Of a stretch of DNA of 64,000 nt, positions 1-7,736 are shown in pieces (position 1 is the first letter of the stretch; every line of letters begins with the position of its first letter). The notes below the pieces were generated by a model. It did not search any database. It saw only the letters and a list, made by a program, of their open reading frames with translations, and was not told the origin of the DNA. The stretch is taken from NCBI RefSeq assembly GCF_013181195.1, contig NZ_SMZP01000007.1:1-64000 (forward strand). The letters are read 5' to 3'. The DNA comes from Caulobacter sp. RHG1 (GTDB lineage: Bacteria > Pseudomonadota > Alphaproteobacteria > Caulobacterales > Caulobacteraceae). A program made the translations under genes and the position numbers.

Positions 1-35
1 TCTTCAATCGTGATATGGTCGTAGCGCGATCCCAT
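1..35 (-). CDS. N-terminus of a probable IS30-family transposase (partial)
   Basis: A minus-strand reading frame starts with ATG at 35-33 and runs off the left edge. The visible residues are MGSRYDHITIE. A GGAG Shine-Dalgarno-like stretch lies about 9 bases upstream of the ATG. The opening 'G-x-x-Y-x-H/x-I/L-T-x-E' is like the start of IS30-family transposases as I remember them. Only eleven residues are visible, so the family call is an inference. The AT-rich DNA upstream fits an insertion-sequence end, but no terminal inverted repeat could be identified. Confidence 0.4.
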   Translation of the reverse strand, partial: MGSRYDHITIE

Positions 36-244
36 GTGAAAAATCTCCGTGGACGTAAGTCCATAAAAACCCTCACAAATCGCACTTCAAAATAGAATCC
101 GCCCGGCTACAAACATTTATCGTCTAAGATATATTATCAGAAATAACGATGCAGCCGCGACGACCAAATCCCGAACCTCGGCTTCCTATGCCGTGTTTGA
201 TCTGGGAAAGTCACCTGGTCGGTTCGCTCGGTTAGATTGGCGCC
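36..244. other. AT-rich intergenic region beside the transposase start
   Basis: About 209 bases without a convincing gene, clearly more AT-rich than the rest of the window. If the left edge is an IS30-like element, one of its ends should lie here. I see no certain inverted repeat or target duplication. The long minus-strand frame that begins near 754 and runs through to 137 is judged a shadow of the plus-strand membrane-protein gene. Confidence 0.3.
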
Positions 245-940
245 ATGCTCAACAAGGCCACACAGATGGACTTCATCCGTATCCTCCGCTCGCTGGAGGA
301 ATTTCTCTACGAGGTGATGACCTGGCTGGTGTTCTATCCTCGCACGCTCCTGCGCACGGCGCTGCGGCCGATCGAGGTTCTGGAGTACTCGCGCACGGAG
401 ATGCGCAAACCCGAGGAAGAACAGTTCCAGGACGCCTTGAGCGCGCCGCTCTTTCTGATGCTGACCCTGGTGATCTCGCATTCGGTCGAGTTGGCCATCA
501 CGCCCAACGCCTTTCCGGTTGCGACGAAAGCTGGAACTCAACTTTTTGGCTCCTATCAGAATCTCGTCCTTCTGCGGTCGCTGATGTTCGCCGCCTTTCC
601 GCTGATGTTCGCCCTGCAGCAGGTCAAGGACGCGGGACAGTCGCTGACCAGGCAGACGCTGCGCGGGCCCTTCTTCGGCGAATGCTATCCGGCGGCTGTG
701 TTCTGCCTGGTGTTCGGGATCGGCGGCTCGCTGGCCCAGACCTATCCGCATCATCGCCCCGTCGGCCTGGCGATGATGGCCGTTGCGATCGTCTGGTACT
801 TCGCCGTTCAGGTGGTCTGGCTCAAGCGCTTCAACGACCGCTGGAGCCGCGCGGCGCTGATGGCCGCCGCAGCGTTCCTCAAGGCGACGCTGGTGATGCT
901 GACCGTCGCTGTATGCGTCGCTCTGGCCATCAAGGATTAG
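245..940 (+). CDS. Hypothetical multi-pass inner-membrane protein
   Basis: A 231-residue protein of unknown function. After an amphipathic N-terminus (residues 1-60) come several hydrophobic segments, at about residues 67-90, 110-130, 150-170, 178-198 and 205-228. This gives roughly four or five membrane spans with short loops. I recognise no catalytic motif. The layout resembles Yip1-like or generic permease-like membrane proteins, but I cannot assign a family. A second possible ATG at 266 has AAGG about eight bases upstream and would shorten the protein by seven residues. The gene stands alone, tail-to-tail with the secreted-protein gene that ends at 975. Confidence 0.75.
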   Translation: MLNKATQMDFIRILRSLEEFLYEVMTWLVFYPRTLLRTALRPIEVLEYSRTEMRKPEEEQFQDALSAPLFLMLTLVISHSVELAITPNAFPVATKAGTQLFGSYQNLVLLRSLMFAAFPLMFALQQVKDAGQSLTRQTLRGPFFGECYPAAVFCLVFGIGGSLAQTYPHHRPVGLAMMAVAIVWYFAVQVVWLKRFNDRWSRAALMAAAAFLKATLVMLTVAVCVALAIKD

Positions 941-974
941 GGGCCAGCGCGCGGGCGCCGGCCCCTAGTCTGTT

Positions 975-1754
975 CTAGAATTTCCGATCGCCGTCCAGCG
1001 GGTCGCACGAGCCGCTGAACTTGGTCAGGCCGTCCAGATTGATGTGGCCGCTACGACGGTCGATCATCAGCTTGGGCCGGTTCATGCCGTTCAGCTTGAA
1101 CTCGCCGCGGATGATGTCGCGCGAGACCGAGAGGTTGGCGATGTCGTACCAGCCGGCGTCGTTGTCGCCATGGATCGGCGGGACCATGTTCTTGGCCGGA
1201 CGGATGCGGCCGCGGCCGCCGTCGATCTCGACCGTGACCGAGGTGTCGTAGTCCTGGCGGGTGTATTCGATGCCGCTCTTGGGAACGTAGCGTCGCTTGT
1301 CGGTGTCCCACTCGTAGCCGGACCTGTACTGGCTGCCCAGGCGCTGGCCCTCGCCGTAGCAGATCAGGGCGATGTGCTCGCGGTAACCGCCGCCGCGATT
1401 GTCCTGGCCATAACCGAACTCGGGCGGGCGATAGCCCCCTCCTCCGTTTCCGCGGTCGCCGCTTCGCTGGCAATCCGGCGCGGGGGTGGAGGCGATCGAG
1501 TCGTAGCGGCCGTCGACGGTCGCCACCGACAGGCAGACGCTGCGGCTCTCATTCCACCAGTAGGTCCACTTGCGATCGTCGCCGGTCTGGCCGCCGACAT
1601 TGACGTAGCCGCGCGAGGCCAGTTCGGCCTCGCCACTGGAGCCACGGGCTCCGACCAGGTCGCGCACGTCCGACGGGGTGACCTGGGCCAGGGCCTGGCC
1701 GCCCAGCAGGGCGCCGCCCGCGACGATCAACGAGACCAGAACTGCGCTTCGCAT
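975..1754 (-). CDS. Hypothetical secreted protein
   Basis: A 259-residue protein with a clear Sec signal peptide (MRSAVLVSLIVAGGALLGGQALA, about 23 residues). I chose the ATG at 1754 because it opens the signal peptide and is preceded by GGAG at a spacing of six. The frame is open 45 codons further upstream, but that stretch does not look like protein. The mature part has a small domain with WTYWWNES and SVCLSVATVDGRYDSI, a Gly/Asn/Arg-rich linker near residue 110-125, and a C-terminal beta-rich region. Several cysteines suggest periplasmic disulfides. No function can be assigned. It is divergent from the CPBP gene at 1919. Confidence 0.7.
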   Translation of the reverse strand: MRSAVLVSLIVAGGALLGGQALAQVTPSDVRDLVGARGSSGEAELASRGYVNVGGQTGDDRKWTYWWNESRSVCLSVATVDGRYDSIASTPAPDCQRSGDRGNGGGGYRPPEFGYGQDNRGGGYREHIALICYGEGQRLGSQYRSGYEWDTDKRRYVPKSGIEYTRQDYDTSVTVEIDGGRGRIRPAKNMVPPIHGDNDAGWYDIANLSVSRDIIRGEFKLNGMNRPKLMIDRRSGHINLDGLTKFSGSCDPLDGDRKF

Positions 1755-1918
1755 GAGGGGCTCCGTGAGGCTTGCGGCGAGATCGCCGTCCGACAGCTTG
1801 ACCACGCCTAGGTGACAATCGATGTGCGAAAAAGTCGAGTTCGGCGTCGAGCGCTGCTTTTCGTTGATCGCGGCGCTGTCGTAGTCCAAGGCTCGGCCAG
1901 GCTGCGGAGCGATACGGC

Positions 1919-2677
1919 ATGAGCGCCAAGACCAGCGGACGCTTCTGGTTCGAATATGCGGGCGACGACCTGCCGTTCTACGATGGTGAGCCGACGGCTC
2001 TCTCGCCGGCCCGGTGGGGACTGGTGCTGGTCGCCGTGGCGCTGGGCTTCGCCGCTCTGATCGCGCCGATACCGCGCCTGCAGGCCGGGCTGGCGGGCTT
2101 CGCGCCGGCGCTGTTGTTCTTCGCCATTCCCCTGACCGCGCTGGCGATCGTTGCGCCGCGCGGCTGGACGCGTCTCTTTCGCCGGATTCAGCCGCGCGAC
2201 GTCTTCTGGATGGTCGCCTTCGCGGTCCTGAACATCGCCATCACCTTCGCGATCGGCTACGCGGTCCAGAAATTCCTGGGCGCCGGCGCCAATCCGATGA
2301 TCGAGCGGCTGCCGGCCCTGTCGACGCCCGACCGCCTGCTGTTCTTCGCCCGTACGATCCCGCAGCTCTTCGGCGAGGAGGTGCTGACGATCCTGCCGTT
2401 CCTGGCGATCGTGACCTGGCTCCATCGCAGCGCGGGGGCCTCGCGGCGATGGGCGATCTTCGGCGCCTGGATCCTGTCGGCGGCCCTGTTCGGGATGGCC
2501 CACCTGCCGACCTACGACTGGAATTTGGCCCAGTGCCTGCTGATCATCGGCGGCGCGCGCCTGGTGCTCACCCTGCCCTACGTGATGAGCAAGAACATCT
2601 GGGTCTCGACGGGCGCCCATATCGTCAACGACTGGGCGCTGTTTGGCGCGGCGGCGCTTATAGCAGGCCGCCACTAG
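1919..2677 (+). CDS. CPBP-family (CAAX protease / Abi-like) membrane protein
   Basis: A 252-residue polytopic protein. It carries the landmarks of the CPBP intramembrane metalloprotease family: an EE pair (FGEEVL, about residue 158), a single conserved His (FGMAHLP, about residue 200), and a C-terminal HIVND motif (about residue 238). In the family these residues form the active site. The first motif is normally EExxxR, but here it reads EEVLTIL and lacks the Arg, so activity on a classical substrate is uncertain. It stands alone. A GGAG about ten bases upstream supports the start. The substrate is unknown; related proteins act in immunity or in prenyl-protein processing. Confidence 0.7.
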   Translation: MSAKTSGRFWFEYAGDDLPFYDGEPTALSPARWGLVLVAVALGFAALIAPIPRLQAGLAGFAPALLFFAIPLTALAIVAPRGWTRLFRRIQPRDVFWMVAFAVLNIAITFAIGYAVQKFLGAGANPMIERLPALSTPDRLLFFARTIPQLFGEEVLTILPFLAIVTWLHRSAGASRRWAIFGAWILSAALFGMAHLPTYDWNLAQCLLIIGGARLVLTLPYVMSKNIWVSTGAHIVNDWALFGAAALIAGRH

Positions 2678-2698
2678 GCCTCAGCATGCGAAGCGCTG

Positions 2699-3745
2699 TC
2701 AGGTCCCGCAATAGGCGGCGATCACGCCTGAGCACGGATCGTACGGCGCGGCGGTGACCGTCGGCGCGCCGCCGGTGTTGCGCCCTGCCCCGGTGTCGCC
2801 CGATGACGTGCTGGCCGCAGCAGACAGATTGGTCAGAACCGTGGCGCCTGTTCCGCCCTCGGTCGAGGCTGTCGTGATGTTCGTCACAGCCGCCTGCGTC
2901 GTCGCGCCTGGCGCGTCGCCCCACACCAGAGCGTAGTTGGCCAGCCCCGCCTCCACGGCCGTAGAGACCTGCGCGGCATCCCCGGGCGCAACCCGAACCA
3001 CGGCGGCAGCCACCTGCCCCGCGACGGATGGATTGGCGAAAGCCACGGCCCCCGCCACCTGCGCCGCCCTGTCGGGAGCGACCTGAACGATGGCGGCTGC
3101 GATCTGCGCAGTCGCTGCAGGAGCCGCAACGGCGACCGCCTCCGCGACTGCCGCTGCAGCAGACTGGTCGGCCTGAACCACGGCGACAGCGAGCCGCGTG
3201 GCGTTGGCTGGGGACGCCTGGGCGACGGCGGCGACGGCCGCCAGGGCGCCGGACAGGTCGATCCGAGCAGCAGCGACGACCATCTCCTGAGCTGCTCCGG
3301 GAGAAACCTGAGCCACGGCGGCGATTACCGACGCCGTCATCTGGGGATTGATCTGCGCGACAGCGGCGCCGGCCACGTTCGCAGGGACGCCGCCGCTCGC
3401 AACGGCCTGACTCATGGCGGCCACGACCACCTCTTCCGAGGCACCGGACTCTGCAATGGCGGCCGAGACGGCGGCGGCAATGGCTTGCTGGGCTGCAGCT
3501 TCCTGGTCGACGGGATTGTAGCCTTGGGCGGCGGCCTCGGCTGCTGCCTTGGCGCCGACGTTCGCAGCCTGCGCCGCAGCGACCGCCTTGGCGATGGCCG
3601 CCTGCAAGGTGCTGGCGGTGACCGGAGCCTGGACTGCCGCAGGCGGCGCGGCGACCGTGTTCTGGGCCCAGACGGCGCCGGCGCCGACGACCGCGAGGGT
3701 GGCGGCCAGACCTGTGGCCATGCGATGAGCGCGATGAGAAATCAT
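2699..3745 (-). CDS. Alanine-rich secreted protein with about 15-residue repeats
   Basis: A 348-residue protein with an N-terminal signal peptide (MISHRAHRMATGLAATLAVVGAGAVWA). The ATG at 3745 has GGAG six bases upstream and is preferred over a TTG at 3757. The mature part is dominated by Ala, Val, Gln and Pro. From about residue 120 to 265 it has about nine imperfect repeats of about 15 residues, roughly V-A-x-A-V-V-x-x-A-P-x-x-A-x-Q. The tail holds a short Cys-containing motif (DPCSGVIAAYCGT). The repeat period suggests stacked short helices or a solenoid. No enzymatic motif is seen and the role is unknown. It ends tail-to-tail with the CPBP gene. Confidence 0.65.
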   Translation of the reverse strand: MISHRAHRMATGLAATLAVVGAGAVWAQNTVAAPPAAVQAPVTASTLQAAIAKAVAAAQAANVGAKAAAEAAAQGYNPVDQEAAAQQAIAAAVSAAIAESGASEEVVVAAMSQAVASGGVPANVAGAAVAQINPQMTASVIAAVAQVSPGAAQEMVVAAARIDLSGALAAVAAVAQASPANATRLAVAVVQADQSAAAAVAEAVAVAAPAATAQIAAAIVQVAPDRAAQVAGAVAFANPSVAGQVAAAVVRVAPGDAAQVSTAVEAGLANYALVWGDAPGATTQAAVTNITTASTEGGTGATVLTNLSAAASTSSGDTGAGRNTGGAPTVTAAPYDPCSGVIAAYCGT

Positions 3746-3853
3746 GGTTGGCTCCAAGTTTTGGCGCTCTTGCTTGAGGTGCCCCGCGCCGATCCCTGAA
3801 CCTCGTCTAGGCTGTGGAGCTTGATCGCCGCATCCCCCAGTTGGGCGACGCCG

Positions 3854-4939
3854 TTACAGCGAGAGCTCGCCGCGGGCATACAGCGCCAGCAACTCGCCAC
3901 GGCTGGAGACGCCGGCCTTGGCGTGGATCGACTTGATCTGGCTACGTACGGTCTCCAGCGCCGAACCGCGGGCGCTGGCGATCTCGGTGACTGCCCTGCC
4001 CTCGATCAGAAAGGCCAGGACCGCCCGCTCCGCCGGCGTCAGCAGGTGGGCCAAGGTGCTTTGGGCCACGACCAGGGCCGACGCTCCCATCACCGGCAGG
4101 CCCAGGCGCTCGGGCAGCGGCGTCAAGGTCAGGAGCGTCGCGGGACCCGGCGCCTCCCGGCGAATGAACACTTGGCGGCTGGCTTGGGCGGTGACCGGGT
4201 AACGCCGCACCGCCGCGCCGATGGCCGCCTGCAACTGGGCGTCATTGCCAGCCTCGCGGGCGTTGAGTCGGCCATTGGCGAGGCGCAGCCCCCGGTCGGC
4301 GGCCAGATGTTCGGGCGTCTTGGCGCTAGCGGCGATCACGCGACCGAAGCCGTCGAGCACGAAGGCGGCGGCCTTGACCGCTTCCAGTCCGGAGACCAGC
4401 AGGCGCGCGCCGTCTTCTCCGATCACCCTCGCCAGCTGGACGGCTCGGTTGGCTGAAACCAGCGCAGCGTCGAAGGCGCGGCGCCGCTCGGGGTCGACAC
4501 CGCCCTGGCGGCGGGTGCGCATGACATTCAGCGTCAGCAGGTTGGAGTCGCGGGCCCAGACCTTGCCGCTGCAGACGTGGGGCATGTCGTACTTGGGATG
4601 GACGTAGGCCCACAGGTCGGAATGCCGACGCACATGGTCGGAAACGACCTCGTCCGAGGCGATGCTCGACATGATGCGGCTGGTCAGGGAGGCGGCGATC
4701 AGCGGGTTGGCCAGGGTCGCGCCTCCGGCCGCCAGCCAGTCGGTGAAGATGGCGTCGTCGACATTGAGCATCATCACCGATGGGATGTGCTCGCCGACCC
4801 AGCCGGCCCACTGCACCGAGCAGGCGTCGGTCAGCTCGGCGACGGTCGCCATCGCGGCCGACCATGCCGTCGGATCGAAGGGAGCGGCGGTCATGCTCTG
4901 CTCGAACCTGTCCAGCAGAGATGTGAGGTCTGAAGACAT
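3854..4939 (-). CDS. LuxR-family transcriptional regulator with novel N-terminal domain
   Basis: A 361-residue protein ending in a LuxR/NarL-type helix-turn-helix (about residues 297-355: LTPAERAVLAFLIEGRAVTEIA...ETVRSQIKSIHAKAGV). The N-terminal 280 residues are probably a ligand or signal domain, but I recognise no autoinducer-binding or receiver signature. The second LuxR-type gene lies head-to-head about 250 bp away, has the same length, and shares the HTH core VRSQIKS-x-x-A-K. The two look like an old divergent duplication. A perfect 16-bp palindrome (5031-5046) lies between them and may be a shared operator. Confidence 0.8.
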   Translation of the reverse strand: MSSDLTSLLDRFEQSMTAAPFDPTAWSAAMATVAELTDACSVQWAGWVGEHIPSVMMLNVDDAIFTDWLAAGGATLANPLIAASLTSRIMSSIASDEVVSDHVRRHSDLWAYVHPKYDMPHVCSGKVWARDSNLLTLNVMRTRRQGGVDPERRRAFDAALVSANRAVQLARVIGEDGARLLVSGLEAVKAAAFVLDGFGRVIAASAKTPEHLAADRGLRLANGRLNAREAGNDAQLQAAIGAAVRRYPVTAQASRQVFIRREAPGPATLLTLTPLPERLGLPVMGASALVVAQSTLAHLLTPAERAVLAFLIEGRAVTEIASARGSALETVRSQIKSIHAKAGVSSRGELLALYARGELSL

Positions 4940-5030
4940 GCGAGCGACAGGATCCGAGAGACCAGGCCACGGCGAGAAACCCAGATTTCCTCCCCGAAAA
5001 CGCGCTTAGAGGCAGCTGGCGGCTTGGTCG

Positions 5031-5046
5031 TCCCTCAAATGAGGGA
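5031..5046. promoter_or_regulatory. 16-bp perfect palindrome between divergent luxR-type genes
   Basis: The sequence is TCCCTCA-AA-TGAGGGA: seven-base arms around a two-base centre. It lies about 92 bp before one luxR-type start and about 150 bp before the other. Its symmetry and position fit an operator for a dimeric regulator. Which protein binds it is inference. Confidence 0.45.
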
Positions 5047-5195
5047 TGCGCAGCGCGCGCCCGCCAGTGGGGCGCCTGTTTCGCGTCCCGTGATCGTTCT
5101 GCGGGAGGCAGAATGCGGCAAGGCTTCATCGCGGTTTTGCCACCCCTTGCTCTGGCCGCGGCGTCTCTCTAATGGGCGTTTGGGGGACCGGCGTT

Positions 5196-6281
5196 ATGCA
5201 ACGTTTGAGCCGTGAGGCGATCTACGAAGCCGCCTATGACGACGAGGTGTTTCAGGCGCTGCCAGACTTGATCCGGCAGGCTCACGACGCCCGTTCGGTG
5301 GTGATGCATTTCGTCGATGCAGGCGGGCTGCACCTGAGCATGGCCCACACCGGGCAATGGAGCGACGACCAGGTCGCGCTGTACGGTAGCCTCGCCGAGA
5401 AGGACATCCTGCAGCAGGCCACCGCGCAGATGGGCCGGATGAACCGGTTCTGGAACATCACCGATGACCTGGTGTCGCCGCTGCGCCTGAAGAATTCGGA
5501 GATCTACAGCCGCTTTTATCGCCCGATCGGCGACGACACCCGCCACGTGCTTGGCGTCTCCTTCCAGACGCCGTGGGGCGTCGGCGCCATCGGCGTCCAC
5601 CGTGGGGACCATACCTCGGCTTTCGGTCAAGCAGACGTCGACGCCTTGCAGGATGTCGCCGTCGACCTTCGGCGAATGCTCACCATCCGCAGCCGGCTGA
5701 TGCTGAGCGCCCAGCGCGAGGCCCAGGCCAAGGCTGTGCTCGATCGCTTCAGCCTGGCCATCTTCCAGGTCGACGCCGAGGCTCGCATCCACGACGCCAA
5801 CGCCCAGGCCCGGCAATTGATCGATTGGGCTGGGGCGGGCCTGGTCCGAGGCGGCGTTCTGCAGCTGGAGGAGCCGGACATGGGGGCGCTGCGCTGGGCG
5901 ATCCGTCGCGCCACACGCACGCGTGCGCCGGAAGCCAACATGGTGCGCCTCGCCGCCGGCCAGTTCGCGGGCTGGACGTTGACCGTCACGCCGATGCCGA
6001 CCATGGGCGGGGCTCGCGCCCTGGTCCTGGTCAAGAGCCTGACGGCGGAACAGGATCTGGCGCAACGCCTCCAAGCCCTGTTCGGCCTGAGTCTGGCCGA
6101 GGCTCTGGTTGCGATCGCGCTTTCGCAAGGCGAAGCGACACGGGATATCGCCGTAGCGCGCGGCGTCACGGAACATACGGTGCGCAGCCAGATCAAGTCG
6201 CTGATGGCCAAGACCGGGTGTCGCCGCCAGGGGCAGCTGGTGTCGCTGATCGCCAGCCTTCCACCGGTCGCGTTCCGCTGA
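5196..6281 (+). CDS. LuxR-family transcriptional regulator (paralogue of the divergent gene)
   Basis: A 361-residue regulator. A PAS-like stretch is recognisable in the middle (about residues 185-225, FSLAIFQVDAEARIHDANAQARQLI). A LuxR-type helix-turn-helix closes the protein (FGLSLAEALVAIALSQGEATRDIA...HTVRSQIKSLMAKTG). I chose the ATG at 5196 over the in-frame ATG at 5172 because GGGGGA lies eight bases upstream of the former. It is divergent from the 3854-4939 regulator. No target pathway is evident from the neighbours. Confidence 0.8.
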   Translation: MQRLSREAIYEAAYDDEVFQALPDLIRQAHDARSVVMHFVDAGGLHLSMAHTGQWSDDQVALYGSLAEKDILQQATAQMGRMNRFWNITDDLVSPLRLKNSEIYSRFYRPIGDDTRHVLGVSFQTPWGVGAIGVHRGDHTSAFGQADVDALQDVAVDLRRMLTIRSRLMLSAQREAQAKAVLDRFSLAIFQVDAEARIHDANAQARQLIDWAGAGLVRGGVLQLEEPDMGALRWAIRRATRTRAPEANMVRLAAGQFAGWTLTVTPMPTMGGARALVLVKSLTAEQDLAQRLQALFGLSLAEALVAIALSQGEATRDIAVARGVTEHTVRSQIKSLMAKTGCRRQGQLVSLIASLPPVAFR

Positions 6282-6318
6282 AGACGGCGCGCCGGCGCAG
6301 AAGCTCAAGCGGGACGAG

Positions 6319-6343
6319 CGTGGATTCCCGTAGGAAATCCACG
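6319..6343. terminator. Hairpin between convergent genes (possible terminator)
   Basis: CGTGGATT (6319-6326) pairs with AATCCACG (6336-6343) across a nine-base loop, in the short gap between the converging luxR-type gene and the GH1 gene. No clear T-tract follows on either strand, so intrinsic termination is only possible. Confidence 0.35.
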
Positions 6344-6392
6344 TTACAGGCTTGGTCGTAAAGGCGCAGTCTGTCCCGTATGTAGAGGCTGG

Positions 6393-7736
6393 CTATCGCG
6401 CTTCGGCGACGCGTTGGGCATAGCGTCGGGCGCTGGGTTTCGGCGTTCGGACGAAGGTTTCGCGGTCCACGGCGACCAGGCCGAACGGCCGCGAATAGCC
6501 ATGCAGCCATTCGTAGCAATCCAGCAGGCTCCAGTGGAAATAGCCTCGCACGTCGGCGCCGGCCTTGCGCGCCCGCGCCAGGGCGTCCAGAGCCCGGTCG
6601 ATATAGGCCACCCGGCGCGCGTCGTCGTGCGCCGCGACGCCGTTCTCGGTGACGTAGATCGGCTTGCCGGAAACGCGGGCGGCATAGGCGATCGTCGCCT
6701 CCAGCGCCTCGGGATAGAACTCGTATTGCGCTGCGGTCAGCTCCGCGCCCGGCGGCGGCGGCAGGTTGCCCCTTGGGCCGACCAGGGCGCGGGTATAGGT
6801 CTGGACGCCCACGAAGTCGCCATGCTCCGCCGCGAGGCGCAGCCAGGGTTCGTAAACCTCGGACTTCTTCCGTTCGGCCAGGTTTCCTTCGCCTACGCCC
6901 TGCTCGTCGCCCATGGCCAGACTGATGCCGACAGGGTAGCGGCCCGGGCCCGCCTTCAGCGCCTGAACGCCCAGGGCATGCGCGCGCATGATGGTCGGGT
7001 GCAGCGTCTGCATGTCGCCGTACAGGAACGTGCTGAACTTGTCGGAGCCACAGGCGCGGGCCGCCGACTGCAGCATGGCGTTGAACACCGCCATGGTCCG
7101 CGCATCCAGGTCATAGCCGGTCGGGGACCAGGTCACCTGCTGGACGACATTGGGCTCGTTGAAGGTCACCGCCCCGGCCAGGCGGTCGCCCAGCGCCTTT
7201 CCGACCCGCTCGGCATAGGCGGCGTAGCGATCCGCCGTCTCCATGACCTCGAAGCCGCCCTGCGCGGCCAGCCAGCGTGGCGAGGCGAAGTGATGCAGCG
7301 TCAAGAACGGCGCCAGGCCTCGCTCCAGCGCGTAATCGACGATGCGTTCGTAATGGTCGAGCGCGGCTTGGGAGAAAAGGCCTGGTTCAGGCTCGATCCG
7401 CGCCCATTCGACGCCCATGCGCCAGGCGTTCAGCCCCAGATCCGCGGTGATGCCGATATCCTCGCGATAGCGATGATAGGCGTCGCAGGCGTCGCCGGAC
7501 GGTTCGGCGAAGACGGTCGGCTTCACAGTCTCCAGCAGCCAGATGTCCGACCCGACATTGCCGCCCTCGACCTGATGGCCGGCCGTGGCTACGCCCCACA
7601 GGAAGGGGGCGGCCTGGCCGGAGGCCGGACGCGGCTTGGCGCGGCTTTCCGCCTGGGCGCCGGTCGGCGCGAGCGCCGCTAGCAGGGTCGCGCCCCCAAG
7701 AGCTTGCCGACGGGAAAGGGCCGTATTCGGGATCAT
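6393..7736 (-). CDS. Glycoside hydrolase family 1 (beta-glucosidase-like), exported
   Basis: A 447-residue GH1 enzyme hydrolysing beta-glycosides by retention. The acid/base Glu is in TFNEPN (about residue 193) and the nucleophile Glu in YVTENG (about residue 362). The N-terminus has a twin-arginine export signal (LSRRQALGGATLLAALAPTGAQA), so it should act in the periplasm. The ATG overlaps the stop of the upstream PLC-like gene (ATGA at 7733-7736), and an AAGGGAG ribosome-binding site lies inside that gene. With the TBDR and PLC-like genes it forms a three-gene operon. The true aglycone is unknown; a glycosylated inositol or lipid head group is plausible from context. Confidence 0.88.
   Translation of the reverse strand: MIPNTALSRRQALGGATLLAALAPTGAQAESRAKPRPASGQAAPFLWGVATAGHQVEGGNVGSDIWLLETVKPTVFAEPSGDACDAYHRYREDIGITADLGLNAWRMGVEWARIEPEPGLFSQAALDHYERIVDYALERGLAPFLTLHHFASPRWLAAQGGFEVMETADRYAAYAERVGKALGDRLAGAVTFNEPNVVQQVTWSPTGYDLDARTMAVFNAMLQSAARACGSDKFSTFLYGDMQTLHPTIMRAHALGVQALKAGPGRYPVGISLAMGDEQGVGEGNLAERKKSEVYEPWLRLAAEHGDFVGVQTYTRALVGPRGNLPPPPGAELTAAQYEFYPEALEATIAYAARVSGKPIYVTENGVAAHDDARRVAYIDRALDALARARKAGADVRGYFHWSLLDCYEWLHGYSRPFGLVAVDRETFVRTPKPSARRYAQRVAEAR

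Noticed and set aside
137..754. Minus-strand 205-codon frame near the left end
   Set aside because: Overlaps the hydrophobic membrane-protein gene and has low-complexity, charge-rich sequence typical of a shadow.
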